The position numbers were made by a program, and so were the translations under genes. Shown here piece by piece: positions 26,051-34,465 of a DNA stretch of 64,000 nucleotides. Source of the stretch: Hymenobacter terricola (GTDB taxonomy: Bacteria; Bacteroidota; Bacteroidia; Cytophagales; Hymenobacteraceae); the NCBI RefSeq assembly GCF_017921975.2, contig NZ_JAGEMO020000026.1:1-64000 (forward strand), read 5' to 3'. The notes beneath the pieces were generated by a model that was not told where the DNA came from, searched no databases, and was given only the letters and a program-made list of their open reading frames with translations. The number at the start of each line of letters is the position of its first letter. The first letter of the stretch is position 1.

Positions 26051-26135
26051 GCGTCAGAATGCGAGGTCCAATCCTCAGGTAATCGTGGTTACTGATTTCA
26101 AAAAAGCGCGGTACGGGCCGGCCCATGCCCGATGG

Positions 26136-27956
26136 TTAGTAGCCCATGTTCTGGTGCAGGCCAGGGGTCGAGTCAATGGTTTTCTGCGGGATGGGCAGCA
26201 GTTCCTTGCCCAGGTGGGGCACGTACTCGGCGGCCAGACCGGTGGCACCGGGTCCGCTAGCGCCTAACGCGGCAAGGCTGGTGCTCTGGGTCCAGTTCAC
26301 GCGGGTGGTGCCGGCGGGAGCGGTGGCCGGCGTGGGCCGGTAGAAAGAATTGGCCCACTGCACCTCGCCGTTCACTGTTTTGTAATAGGCTCCGGCAGGC
26401 AATAGCCGGGGGCCGTAAAAGGTGGGCACGGGCTGGCCATTAGCCATTTTGTTGATGTTGTCCCGGGCCTCGGCAATTTTGGTGCTTAGCAGGCCCCAGC
26501 GCAACAGGTCGTATTTGCGAATGCCTTCGCCACCAAACTCTACCAGCCGTTCGTTCTGGAGCGCGGTGCGGAAGGTAGTGGCCGTGCTCAAATCCAGGTT
26601 GCGGGCGGCGTTGGCGGCATTGGGGCCAAAGCCTCGGCGGCGCACGCTCAGCAGCGCATTCACGGCGGCAGTCGTGGGCCCGTTCAATTCGTTTTCAGTT
26701 TCGGCAAACATCAGCACCACGTCAGCAAAACGAATAAGGGGCCAGTTGTAGCCCAGGTAGTTGCCCCCGCCGGGCACGGGCGGGCTGTGCCAGTCGCGGC
26801 GGAATTTGCCGTCGGTGGCCTTGTCCAGCGCCACGCCAATTTTCGAGTCGCTCGCCCCGCCCGTTGCCGTGGCACGGGTGTAGGCGGTGATGGTCAGGTC
26901 ACGGCGCTGGTCGGTAGAGTCGAAGGCATAGAAATACGGCGGAGTTACCGTAATGGCACCGCTGGAAGTGCCGTAGGTAGTCGAGTTCAGCCTGGGGCCG
27001 TTGTAGTAGCCCAGCTTGCTATCCGAGGAAGCGGCCGAAGTGCCGGTGCCGTGCGCTACCTCCAGCATCAATTCGTGGGTGGCATCGGCCTGCAGGTGGT
27101 TGATGCTCAGAAACACGTCGGAGTAGCTCGGGTTGAGGCTGTGCTCGCCGCTGTGCGTGCTCTGCATCAGCTCCTGGCAGATGTCGTGCGCCAGTTGCAG
27201 CGAGGTGCGGTAGTCGGCGGCCCGCTCGTTTTCGTGGTCGCCTTTGGGGTAGTAGCCGCCCCGGGCCAGGGCCAGGCGGGCGCGCAGGGCCATCACCCCG
27301 CCGCGCGTAAATCGCTCCCGCTCCGGCGCACCGGCCGAGCGCCACAGCACCAGCTTGCTCGCCTGGCGCAGGTCTTCAAGCAGTTTATCATAGGTCGCGT
27401 TGCGGTCTTCGTTGGGAAAATCCTTGCCCACGATGGAAGGCTCCCGAGGGGCCGGCACGTCGCCCCAGTTCCGAATCAGCTCGTGCATGAACTGCGCCCG
27501 CAAGGCCAGCACTTCGCCGTGCAGGTGGTGCAGGGTGGCCGAGTCCGCGCCGCTCGCGTACTGCGGCATTTGCGGGATGTACTTGATGCAGATATTGGCC
27601 CGCTCCACGCCCTGGTACAGGGCGTTCCAGCCGTTTTCTACTTCGGCATCGGTCGACGTTTCGGCGTAGCGGCCAATGGCCCGACGGCCGGCCTGGCTGG
27701 CGCCGGATTGCCCAATGAACTCATCGGTATCGTAGGGATAGTACAGGGCCACGGTTTTGCCGTAGGTGTTATCGCCAGAAAGCTGGTCGTAAACGCCCGT
27801 TACGGCCCCGGAGGCCCCGGTCACGGAACTGAACGTGGCCTCCGTGGTATTGAAAGCCACGGGGTCGACCTGGAGGTAGTCTTTGCACGACCATAGGCCG
27901 GCCGTACCGCACGCCACCGTCAGGGCGATAGCAGAACGAAGAAGGGAGATTTTCAT
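26136..27956 (-). CDS. SusD/RagB-family outer-membrane lipoprotein
   Basis: A 606-residue surface glycan-binding lipoprotein that pairs with the SusC-like transporter. The lipobox (G-L-W-S-C, Cys near residue 24) directs acylation. SusD patterns: Y-L-Q-V-D-P-V-A-F-N after the Cys, the N-terminal TPR-like region with W-N-A-L-Y-Q-G-V-E-R-A-N, and the C-terminal R-R-D-W-H-S-P-P, N-L-G-Y-N-W-P-L-I-R-F-A-D-V-V-L-M-F-A-E-T-E-N-E-L-N-G and the R-x-x-E-L-V/E-F-x-G-E-G-x-R-x-x-D-L-L-R-W motif (L-V-E-F-G-G-E-G-I-R-K-Y-D-L-L-R-W). It starts 30 bp after susC. Substrate, from context, pectin oligosaccharides. Confidence 0.95.
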   Translation of the reverse strand: MKISLLRSAIALTVACGTAGLWSCKDYLQVDPVAFNTTEATFSSVTGASGAVTGVYDQLSGDNTYGKTVALYYPYDTDEFIGQSGASQAGRRAIGRYAETSTDAEVENGWNALYQGVERANICIKYIPQMPQYASGADSATLHHLHGEVLALRAQFMHELIRNWGDVPAPREPSIVGKDFPNEDRNATYDKLLEDLRQASKLVLWRSAGAPERERFTRGGVMALRARLALARGGYYPKGDHENERAADYRTSLQLAHDICQELMQSTHSGEHSLNPSYSDVFLSINHLQADATHELMLEVAHGTGTSAASSDSKLGYYNGPRLNSTTYGTSSGAITVTPPYFYAFDSTDQRRDLTITAYTRATATGGASDSKIGVALDKATDGKFRRDWHSPPVPGGGNYLGYNWPLIRFADVVLMFAETENELNGPTTAAVNALLSVRRRGFGPNAANAARNLDLSTATTFRTALQNERLVEFGGEGIRKYDLLRWGLLSTKIAEARDNINKMANGQPVPTFYGPRLLPAGAYYKTVNGEVQWANSFYRPTPATAPAGTTRVNWTQSTSLAALGASGPGATGLAAEYVPHLGKELLPIPQKTIDSTPGLHQNMGY

Positions 27957-27986
27957 AAGAATAACCGGTGGGCGGACTATGTATGA

Positions 27987-30900
27987 TTACAAGGAAAGGT
28001 TGACGCCGAACAGGAAGCCCCGGCTACGGGGATAGGCAGCGTAGTCGACACCCGGCGTGAGCGGGCTGCTGGCCCCCTGGCGGGTATTGGCCTCGGGGTC
28101 GTAGCCCGAGTACTTGGTGAAAACGTACACGTTGTTCAGCGTCACGTAGAAGCGCAGCTGCGTGAGCTTGGCGCGCGAAATCAGGGTTTTGGGCATGGTG
28201 TAGCCCAGCGTGATGTTGTTGATGCGCAGGAACGAACCGTCCTCGATGGCCCAGGAGCTCACGAAGTTTTTGCGGGTGGGCGTCCAGATGCTGGCGTTCT
28301 GGTTCAGGTTGCGCGAGACATCGAGGTCGGTGATGGCGACGCCATTGTCGTCGATGGTGCGGAACCGGTTGTTCATCGTCGACAGCAGGTTGGCGTAGGC
28401 ATACCGGGCGGTCGTGAACTCAATTTTGTTGGCGTTGTACACGTCGTTGCCGTACACGAAATTCAGGAACACACTGGCATCAAATGCCTTGTAAGTGAAC
28501 TGCTGGTTCAGGCCGCCCACCACTTTGGGGTTGGCATTGCCGATAATCGTGCGGTCGGCTTCGTTGATGACGCCGTTACCGTCCAGGTCCTTGAGGCGAA
28601 TGGTGCCCGGCGCCAGGTTGTTACCCGTCGTGCTGGCGTCATCAGCCACGCCGGGCTTGGGCGTCCAACGGCCGGTGCTCGCATTGTAGCCCGTGAAATC
28701 ATCGGCCGTGTAAAAGCCTTTGCCGTTGCCGCCCGAGTAGTCCACCACGTAGCCAAACATCTGCCCCACGGGGCTGCCCACCTGGGTCAGGAAGTCGGAG
28801 GAAATGTCGCTGCTGGCCCAACCCGAGCTGGAGAAGATGGACGAAGCCGAACCCAGGCTTTCAATCCGGCCGCGGTTCATGGCCGCGTTGGCGTTAGCCG
28901 ACCAGGTGAAGTCCGGGGTCTGAATGATGTTGCCGGACAGCTGGAGCTCAAGGCCGCGGTTGGTGGTCGAGCCGATGTTGCGGGTTTGGGAAGTATAGCC
29001 CGAAATTGAGGAGATGGGCACGTCCACCAGCAGGTCGTGCGTGGTGTTGTAGTACACGTCGGCCGTCAGCTGCACCCGGTTGTTGAACATGGCCAAATCC
29101 ACGCCCAGGTTGCGGGAAGTGGTAGATTCCCACTTCAGGTTGGGGTTGGGCAGGCGCGTCGAGGCGGCTCCGTTATAGGACACGTCGTTGAATGCGTACT
29201 GGCTGTTGCCGGTTTGGTAGAGCTGCGAATACAGGAAGTTCTGAATGCGGTTGTTGCCGGCCTCACCGTAGCTGACGCGCAGCTTCAGGTCCGAAATCTG
29301 GCTGACGTCGGCCAGGAAAGCTTCGCGCGAGATGCGCCAGGCAACCGAAGCCGCCGGGAAGTAGCCCACCCGGTTGTTCGCCCCAAACTTGGAGGAGCCA
29401 TCGGCCCGCAACGTGGCCGTCAGCAGGTATTTCTCGTCGAAATTGTAGTTCAGGCGGCCAAAGCCCGACAGCAAGCGGTACTCGTCACGGTCGGTAGTGG
29501 GCGACGGCTGAGCAAACGTGCTGCCCGGCAGGACCCCTTGGTTGATGTTGGCAATGGCTTGCTCGGCCGTAATCTCCTTGGGCAGGTACTTGGTCTGAAT
29601 GTTCTGCGAAGTAGTCAGCTGCTGATAAACCTCTTCGCCCAGCAAGGCATCAAAGCTGTGCTTGCCCGTCTTGAAGGTGTAGCTCAGCACGTTCGAGTTG
29701 TTGATACTCGTCGTCACCCCCGTGTTCACATTGGCAAAGGGCTGAAGGTTGAAGTTGCCGGCGGGCTGGCGCAGCGTGGGCGAGTACGGGCCGTAGAAGG
29801 ATTCGAGGCTGGAGTTGGTGATGTCGATGCCGCCCGTGGAGCGGAACGTCAGGTCTTTGACGATGATGAAGCTGGCATTGCCGGCCAGGTTCAGCACCTT
29901 GCGGCGGTTGCGGCGGTAGTCGTTGTCGATGGCCACCAGCGGGTTCACCAGGTTGCTGTTGGTCACGAAGTCTTCGTCGAACACGTTGGGGTCGGTCGAG
30001 CTGATGTTTGGCAGCTCCAGCGGCAGGTACAGCACCGTGTTGCGCAAGCGGGTGTTAATGGAGGACGTGGAGACACCCTGGGGCGTGGTACCGTTGGTGG
30101 AAGTACCGGCCCCCTCAATCACCTGGTCGTTGTAGCGCACGTTGAAACCCAGGCGCAGCTTTTCCGAAGCCTTAGTGTCGAAACGGAAATTCAGCAGGTT
30201 GCGAACATAGCCCGAGCTTACCTGAATGCCGTCTTCCTGGTTGTTGGTCAGGCTCAGCGAATACGTAGTGCCCTTATTGCCGCCCGATACCGAAACGTTG
30301 TGCGTCTGCATGAGCGCCTTGCGGCCGAATACCTTGTTCTGCCAGTCAATGTTGGGCGTGTTGCGCAGGTTTTGCAGGGTGTCGCTGCGAAAGCGCGTGG
30401 TGCCAAACCGCGACTTGAACGCCGACAGCCCCGTCGAGCCGAGCGAAGTTGCCCGCTCAAACTGATAATCCACAAACTGACTGGGGTTCATTACGTCCAG
30501 CTTTTTGGCCAGGGCCCGCACGCCCACGAAGCCGTTGTAGCTAATTACTGTTTTGCCCTCACGGCCGGCTTTGGTCGTGATGATAACGACACCGTTGGCT
30601 CCGCGCGCACCATAAATGGCAGTGGCCGAAGCATCCTTCAGCACGTCGACCGACTGGATATCCTGCGGCGCAATCACGGCCAGGGCGTTTTCTACCTGCA
30701 CCCCGTCTACCACATACAGCGGCGAGTTGTCCTGCGTCACGGAGCCACCGCCCCGCACCCGCACCACCACGTTGGCACCCGGCGAGCCTTCCGACGACGT
30801 CAGTTGCACACCGGCCAGACGGCCGGCCAGGGCCTCAGCAGCCGAGTTGACCGGAATATCCTTAATCTGCTGCGCGCCCACCGACGATACCGAACCCGTC

Positions 30901-31259
30901 ACGTCGCGGCGCTGCACGGCCTGGTAGCCAATCACCACCACGTCTTCCAACTGCTTGCTGTCCGAAGCCAGGGTCACGTTGATGGTGGACTGGCTGCCCA
31001 CCGTCACTTCTTTCGACACAAAGCCCACGTAGCTGAAGCGCAGCGTGGCGTTGTCGCTGCCTGCTGGCAGTGTAATGCTGAAGTCGCCGTTAGCGCCCGT
31101 AGAAGCGCCATTGGTAGTACCTTCCACCAGCACCGTCACGCCCGGCAGGGTTTCGCCTTCGGCCGACTTAACGACGCCCTGAACCTGATGGCTCTGGGCC
31201 GCCGCCAGCCCAATGCCGCCGAAAAGCAGCAGCCAGAGCAGGAAATAATATTTCTTCAT
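27987..31259 (-). CDS. SusC/RagA-family TonB-dependent transporter
   Basis: A 1090-residue outer-membrane importer. Order of domains: signal peptide (M-K-K-Y-Y-F-L-L-W-L-L-L), carboxypeptidase-regulatory-like domain (about 25-100, V-Q-G-V-V-K-S-A-E-G-E-T-L-P-G-V-T-V), TonB box L-E-D-V-V-V-I-G-Y (about 106-114), plug (about 115-235, with P-L-Y-V-V-D-G-V and A-x-A-I-Y-G-A-R-G-A-N-G-V-V-I-I-T-T-K), then a 22-strand barrel ending G-F-L-F-G-V-N-L-S-L. It should take up oligogalacturonides captured by the SusD partner. It belongs to the operon that starts at kduD. Confidence 0.97.
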   Translation of the reverse strand: MKKYYFLLWLLLFGGIGLAAAQSHQVQGVVKSAEGETLPGVTVLVEGTTNGASTGANGDFSITLPAGSDNATLRFSYVGFVSKEVTVGSQSTINVTLASDSKQLEDVVVIGYQAVQRRDVTGSVSSVGAQQIKDIPVNSAAEALAGRLAGVQLTSSEGSPGANVVVRVRGGGSVTQDNSPLYVVDGVQVENALAVIAPQDIQSVDVLKDASATAIYGARGANGVVIITTKAGREGKTVISYNGFVGVRALAKKLDVMNPSQFVDYQFERATSLGSTGLSAFKSRFGTTRFRSDTLQNLRNTPNIDWQNKVFGRKALMQTHNVSVSGGNKGTTYSLSLTNNQEDGIQVSSGYVRNLLNFRFDTKASEKLRLGFNVRYNDQVIEGAGTSTNGTTPQGVSTSSINTRLRNTVLYLPLELPNISSTDPNVFDEDFVTNSNLVNPLVAIDNDYRRNRRKVLNLAGNASFIIVKDLTFRSTGGIDITNSSLESFYGPYSPTLRQPAGNFNLQPFANVNTGVTTSINNSNVLSYTFKTGKHSFDALLGEEVYQQLTTSQNIQTKYLPKEITAEQAIANINQGVLPGSTFAQPSPTTDRDEYRLLSGFGRLNYNFDEKYLLTATLRADGSSKFGANNRVGYFPAASVAWRISREAFLADVSQISDLKLRVSYGEAGNNRIQNFLYSQLYQTGNSQYAFNDVSYNGAASTRLPNPNLKWESTTSRNLGVDLAMFNNRVQLTADVYYNTTHDLLVDVPISSISGYTSQTRNIGSTTNRGLELQLSGNIIQTPDFTWSANANAAMNRGRIESLGSASSIFSSSGWASSDISSDFLTQVGSPVGQMFGYVVDYSGGNGKGFYTADDFTGYNASTGRWTPKPGVADDASTTGNNLAPGTIRLKDLDGNGVINEADRTIIGNANPKVVGGLNQQFTYKAFDASVFLNFVYGNDVYNANKIEFTTARYAYANLLSTMNNRFRTIDDNGVAITDLDVSRNLNQNASIWTPTRKNFVSSWAIEDGSFLRINNITLGYTMPKTLISRAKLTQLRFYVTLNNVYVFTKYSGYDPEANTRQGASSPLTPGVDYAAYPRSRGFLFGVNLSL

Positions 31260-31296
31260 ATTAAAAAAAGTTGGGTGGGAGTTTTAATGAAAAGCC

Positions 31297-32127
31297 TTAG
31301 CGGAGCGTGTCGAGGGGCACGGCATCCATGTCGGTGTATTCGCGGTTTTCGCCGGCCATGCCCCAGATAAAGGCGTAAGCGCTGGTGCCGCAGCCCGTGT
31401 GGATGGACCACGGCGGGGAGAGAATGGCCTGCTCGTTGCTCACCCACAGCGGGCGGGTTTCGGTGGGCTCGCCCAGCAGATGCAGCACGCGCTGGCCCTG
31501 GGGTAGGTTGAAGTAGAGGTAGGCCTCCATGCGCCGGTCGTGCGTGTGGCTGGGCATCGTGTTCCACACCGAGCCCGCTTTGAGCTGCGTGAGGCCCATC
31601 ACCAGCTGGCAGCTCTGGATGCCTTCCTGGTAGATGTACTTGTAGATGGTGCGCTCGTTGGCCGTTTCCGGGGTGCCCATTTGCACCGGCGTGGCCTCGG
31701 CCTGGGTGCGCCGCGTGGTGGGGTGCGCCGCGTGGGCCGGGGCCGAAAGCAGGTAAAACTTGGCCGGGTTGGCCGCGTCGGCGCTGGCAAACGTCACGTT
31801 CTGGGCACCCAGGCCCACATACAGGCAGTCCTGGTTGCCCAACTCGTACACCGTGCCGTCCACCGTGACGGTGCCGGCCCCGCCCACGTTCAGCGCACCC
31901 AGCTCGCGGCGCTCCAGGAAGAAATCAGCTTTGAGCGACTCGGGACAGGGCAGCGTCAGCGCTGCCTCCGTGGGCTGCGCGCCGCCCACAATCATGCGGT
32001 CGTAGTGCGTGTAGGTCAGTTGAATTTCACCGGGCACGAAGATATTTTCAATCAGGAAATGCTCCCGGATATCCGTGGTGTTCAGGGTAGCCGTTTCGCG
32101 GGGGCCAATGGCAAAGCGCTGGGTCAT
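31297..32127 (-). CDS. kduI: 4-deoxy-L-threo-5-hexosulose-uronate ketol-isomerase
   Basis: A 276-residue cupin-like zinc isomerase converting 5-keto-4-deoxyuronate (from unsaturated galacturonate) to 3-deoxy-D-glycero-2,5-hexodiulosonate. The zinc motif M-P-S-H-T-H-D-R-R-M-E-A-Y-L-Y-F and the later histidine in P-P-W-S-I-H-T-G-C-G-T are seen. The N-terminus L-x-x-x-F-L-I-E-N-I-F and G-G-A-Q-P-T are typical of KduI, as is the C-terminal F-I-W-G-M-A-G-E-N. Full length. It is second in the operon after kduD. Confidence 0.96.
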   Translation of the reverse strand: MTQRFAIGPRETATLNTTDIREHFLIENIFVPGEIQLTYTHYDRMIVGGAQPTEAALTLPCPESLKADFFLERRELGALNVGGAGTVTVDGTVYELGNQDCLYVGLGAQNVTFASADAANPAKFYLLSAPAHAAHPTTRRTQAEATPVQMGTPETANERTIYKYIYQEGIQSCQLVMGLTQLKAGSVWNTMPSHTHDRRMEAYLYFNLPQGQRVLHLLGEPTETRPLWVSNEQAILSPPWSIHTGCGTSAYAFIWGMAGENREYTDMDAVPLDTLR

Positions 32128-32131
32128 GTTT

Positions 32132-32230
32132 TCAGTGAGCAGTTAACAGTGAGTAATTAACAGTTGATGTAAAGCCAGGAGGCAGCACCAGCGAGCCATT
32201 GTTCATTGCTCACTGCCAACTATTTAACTG
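32132..32230. repeat. CAGTGAGCAGTTAAC-type intergenic repeat
   Basis: Two adjacent GTTAACAGT/AATTAACAGT units at 32132-32165 and a loosely complementary block (ATTGCTCACTG ... ATTTAACTG) at 32204-32230. It is the same sequence type as 16061-16118. It occupies the 107-bp kduD-kduI junction. Confidence 0.7.
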
Positions 32231-32234
32231 ATTT

Positions 32235-33005
32235 TTAGCGTCCCATCCAGCCGCCGTCGACGGTGAGGATGGTGCCGTGCACGTAGTCGGAAGCGGCCGA
32301 GGCCAGGAACACGGCGGGGCCTTGATAATCGGTGGGCAGCGCCCAGCGGCCGGCCGGAATGCGGCTCAGAATGGCGGCGCTGCGCTCCTCGTCCTGGCGC
32401 AGGGCGGCGGTGTTGTCCGTAGCCACGTAACCGGGCGCGATGGCGTTCACGTTGATGCCGTGGCTGGCCCATTCGTTGGCCAGGGCTTTCACGAGGCTGC
32501 CCACACCGCCTTTGCTGGCCGCGTAGCCGGGCACGTTGATGCCGCCCTGGAAGGTGAGCAGGGAGGCCGTAAACACAATTTTGCCGCTGCCTTGCTTCAG
32601 CATTTGCCCGCCAATGGCGCGGGCCAGCCGGAACGGCGCGTCGAGGTTGATGGTGAGCACGGCGTCCCAGTCTTCGTCGGAATGCTCGGCGGCCGGGGCG
32701 CGGCGGATAATGCCGGCGTTGTTGAACAGAATGTCAATGACCGGATAGTCGGCCTGCACCTGCTTGATGAAGCCCTGCAACTCGTCCAGCTTACCAAAAT
32801 CGGCCCGGTAGCCGTGGTACTCGCGGCCCAGCGCCTGCACGGCCATTTCCGTTTCGCCGCCAACGGGCATGTGCATCGATACGCCGATGATGTCGGCGCC
32901 GGCCTCGGCCAGGCCCAGGGCAATGGCTTGGCCAATACCGCGGTCGCAGCCTGTGACGAGGGCCCGCTTGCCGACCAAGCTAAACGCAGAGGAAAATGCG
33001 GTCAT
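32235..33005 (-). CDS. kduD: 2-dehydro-3-deoxy-D-gluconate 5-dehydrogenase
   Basis: A 256-residue short-chain dehydrogenase that reduces the KduI product to KDG. Rossmann motif T-G-C-D-R-G-I-G-Q-A (variant of T-G-x-x-x-G-I-G), N-N-A-G-I-I-R-R (the R-R is typical of KduD), active-site F-T-A-S-L-L-T-F-Q-G-G, catalytic Y-A-A-S-K-G-G-V, and C-terminal T-V-D-G-G-W-M-G-R. It is the first gene of the long pectin operon (33.0 to 16.6 kb) and has the operator 131 bp upstream of its start. Confidence 0.96.
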   Translation of the reverse strand: MTAFSSAFSLVGKRALVTGCDRGIGQAIALGLAEAGADIIGVSMHMPVGGETEMAVQALGREYHGYRADFGKLDELQGFIKQVQADYPVIDILFNNAGIIRRAPAAEHSDEDWDAVLTINLDAPFRLARAIGGQMLKQGSGKIVFTASLLTFQGGINVPGYAASKGGVGSLVKALANEWASHGINVNAIAPGYVATDNTAALRQDEERSAAILSRIPAGRWALPTDYQGPAVFLASAASDYVHGTILTVDGGWMGR

Positions 33006-33136
33006 GAAAAAGGGACGATGCGAAGAGAATAAAAAGCCAGTTCCGGGCCTTCGGCACTGCCGAGAGTGGCTTTGCTTCTTAAAGGTTTCATCCGTCCTTC
33101 ACCAAAAGCAAGAGTTGGACAATATTTTTTTGCGCA

Positions 33137-33154
33137 ATCGTTGCCGGGAACGAT
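33137..33154 (-). promoter_or_regulatory. LacI-type operator upstream of kduD operon
   Basis: Gene-sense sequence ATCGTTCCCGGCAACGAT, an 18-bp palindrome with one mismatched pair. It is flanked on the gene side by TTGCGCAA. 131 bp separate it from the kduD start. Confidence 0.8.
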
Positions 33155-33272
33155 GCCATACATCTCCATACCCTCTCCCACCCTGGCGTAAGCCCATTTC
33201 ATCAGCCTAAAAAGGCATCTTCCAACTCCCGGCACCCAACTACCTACCCATGCAATTAAATTGAATTTTTAC

Positions 33273-33304
33273 AATAAACCCGACTTCAGCAAGCCGGGTT
33301 TATT
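33273..33304. terminator. Hairpin downstream of pectinesterase 1
   Basis: AATAAACCCG at 33273-33282 pairs with CGGGTTTATT at 33295-33304. It is 134 bp after the pectinesterase stop in its direction of transcription. Confidence 0.55.
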
Positions 33305-33437
33305 ATCGGCAGCAAACCCTGTAAGCTTCTACTGATTCATCTTATTGTTTCAAATAACGAGCATTCCGAATACTGTCAGCAGTTTCTCAAAGCTCATTGA
33401 CAGCCGCGAATCGGCTCTGCTTCAGCGGGAGGTGCCC

Positions 33438-34400
33438 TTACTCAACTATGGTGGGGTCCCAGCCGCCCAGCACGGTTTCGCGGGTGTAGAACGCGGCTTG
33501 CTGCGGCGTGAGCTGGCGCGACCACAAAATGCGGGCCTTGGGCGCCGCGCCGGGCCCAACGGATTTGAACTCGCCAAAAAAGGCGTCCTGCTTGTTGCTT
33601 TCCTTGCCCCAATGGTCCCAGCCCTTGGGCTTGATGGCATTGCTCAGCTCGCAGTTGAGCAGCACGGTTTTGGCGAAGGGCTTCCAGGGCCGGGCCAGGA
33701 AGTAGGAGTCCGCGGGCGCATCGCCCACAATCTTGCAGCGTTGCAGCACGAAGCCGTAACGGACGCTGTCGGGGGTGGAAGCGGCCATGATGACGGTGCC
33801 ACCCGCTTTGCAAAACAAGGTGCAGTCCTCAAACCACGCCGTGGCCGAACCCAGAATAAAATCGGTGGTGCCTTCGATGTAACAGCTTTTGTAGTACTGC
33901 CGGCTGCCGTAGCCGTAGGGGTACAGCGTATCGCGAAACCCCAGAAAGCGGCAATTCTGAAACCGGGCTTTGTCGCCGTACACCCACATGGCCGGGCCCT
34001 GCCCCGCCGTACCGGCCGTGTTTTCGAAGGTGATGTTTTCGGCCGAGAAATCGTTGCCAAAAACCCGGAAACTGGCGGCTTCGGAGGTGCCCAGGGGCTC
34101 GCCGTTGTCGGGGGTGCGGCCGTTGTAGTCGTCGTACGTGAGCACGGTGGTGTTGAGGTCTTCGCCCACCAGCCGCACGAAATTCTGTTTCTTGGCCAGG
34201 TTCAGCTTTTCTTTATAGATGCCTTTTCTGATAAATATGGTGATGAGGGCGCGGTTGTCCTTAGGCACCGCATCGAGAGCGGCCTGCACCGTGCGGAAAG
34301 CGCCGCTGCCGTCCTGGGCCACAAGCACCTGCTTGGTTTGGGCAAAGCCAGCGATACTAAAGCTGAACAACAATAAGGCAACAAGGAGCTGTGTGCGCAT
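33438..34400 (-). CDS. Pectinesterase, CE8 family (copy 1)
   Basis: A 320-residue secreted enzyme that removes methyl esters from homogalacturonan. The start at 34400 gives a signal peptide (M-R-T-Q-L-L-V-A-L-L-L, cleavage near G-F-A-Q). The right-handed beta-helix motifs are G-S-G-A-F-R-T-V-Q-A-A at the N-terminus, Q134 (G-Q-G-P-A), D157 in F-R-D-T-L-Y, D180 in T-D-F-I-L-G and R237/W239 in L-A-R-P-W. Unusually, the oxyanion glutamine just before D157 is replaced by Arg (R156). It has no T9SS tail, unlike the second CE8 gene. It lies 65 bp after the GH43 gene, in the operon led by the SSS symporter. Confidence 0.9.
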   Translation of the reverse strand: MRTQLLVALLLFSFSIAGFAQTKQVLVAQDGSGAFRTVQAALDAVPKDNRALITIFIRKGIYKEKLNLAKKQNFVRLVGEDLNTTVLTYDDYNGRTPDNGEPLGTSEAASFRVFGNDFSAENITFENTAGTAGQGPAMWVYGDKARFQNCRFLGFRDTLYPYGYGSRQYYKSCYIEGTTDFILGSATAWFEDCTLFCKAGGTVIMAASTPDSVRYGFVLQRCKIVGDAPADSYFLARPWKPFAKTVLLNCELSNAIKPKGWDHWGKESNKQDAFFGEFKSVGPGAAPKARILWSRQLTPQQAAFYTRETVLGGWDPTIVE

Positions 34401-34465
34401 GGTAGCGGGTGGACTTAGGAAAGGCAGTACCCAGCCCATTGGTAGCAAAGCTGAGTCCTGCGAAT

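Larger units (their letters stand above)
33006..33437. other. 432-bp intergenic region with pectin operator
   Basis: Holds the kduD upstream region with the operator at 33137-33154, a hairpin at 33273-33304 behind the pectinesterase gene, and otherwise AT-richer sequence. No gene is supported here. Confidence 0.7.

Noticed and set aside
29037..31370. 777-codon open frame on the + strand
   Set aside because: Antisense to the SusC-like transporter, which is certain.
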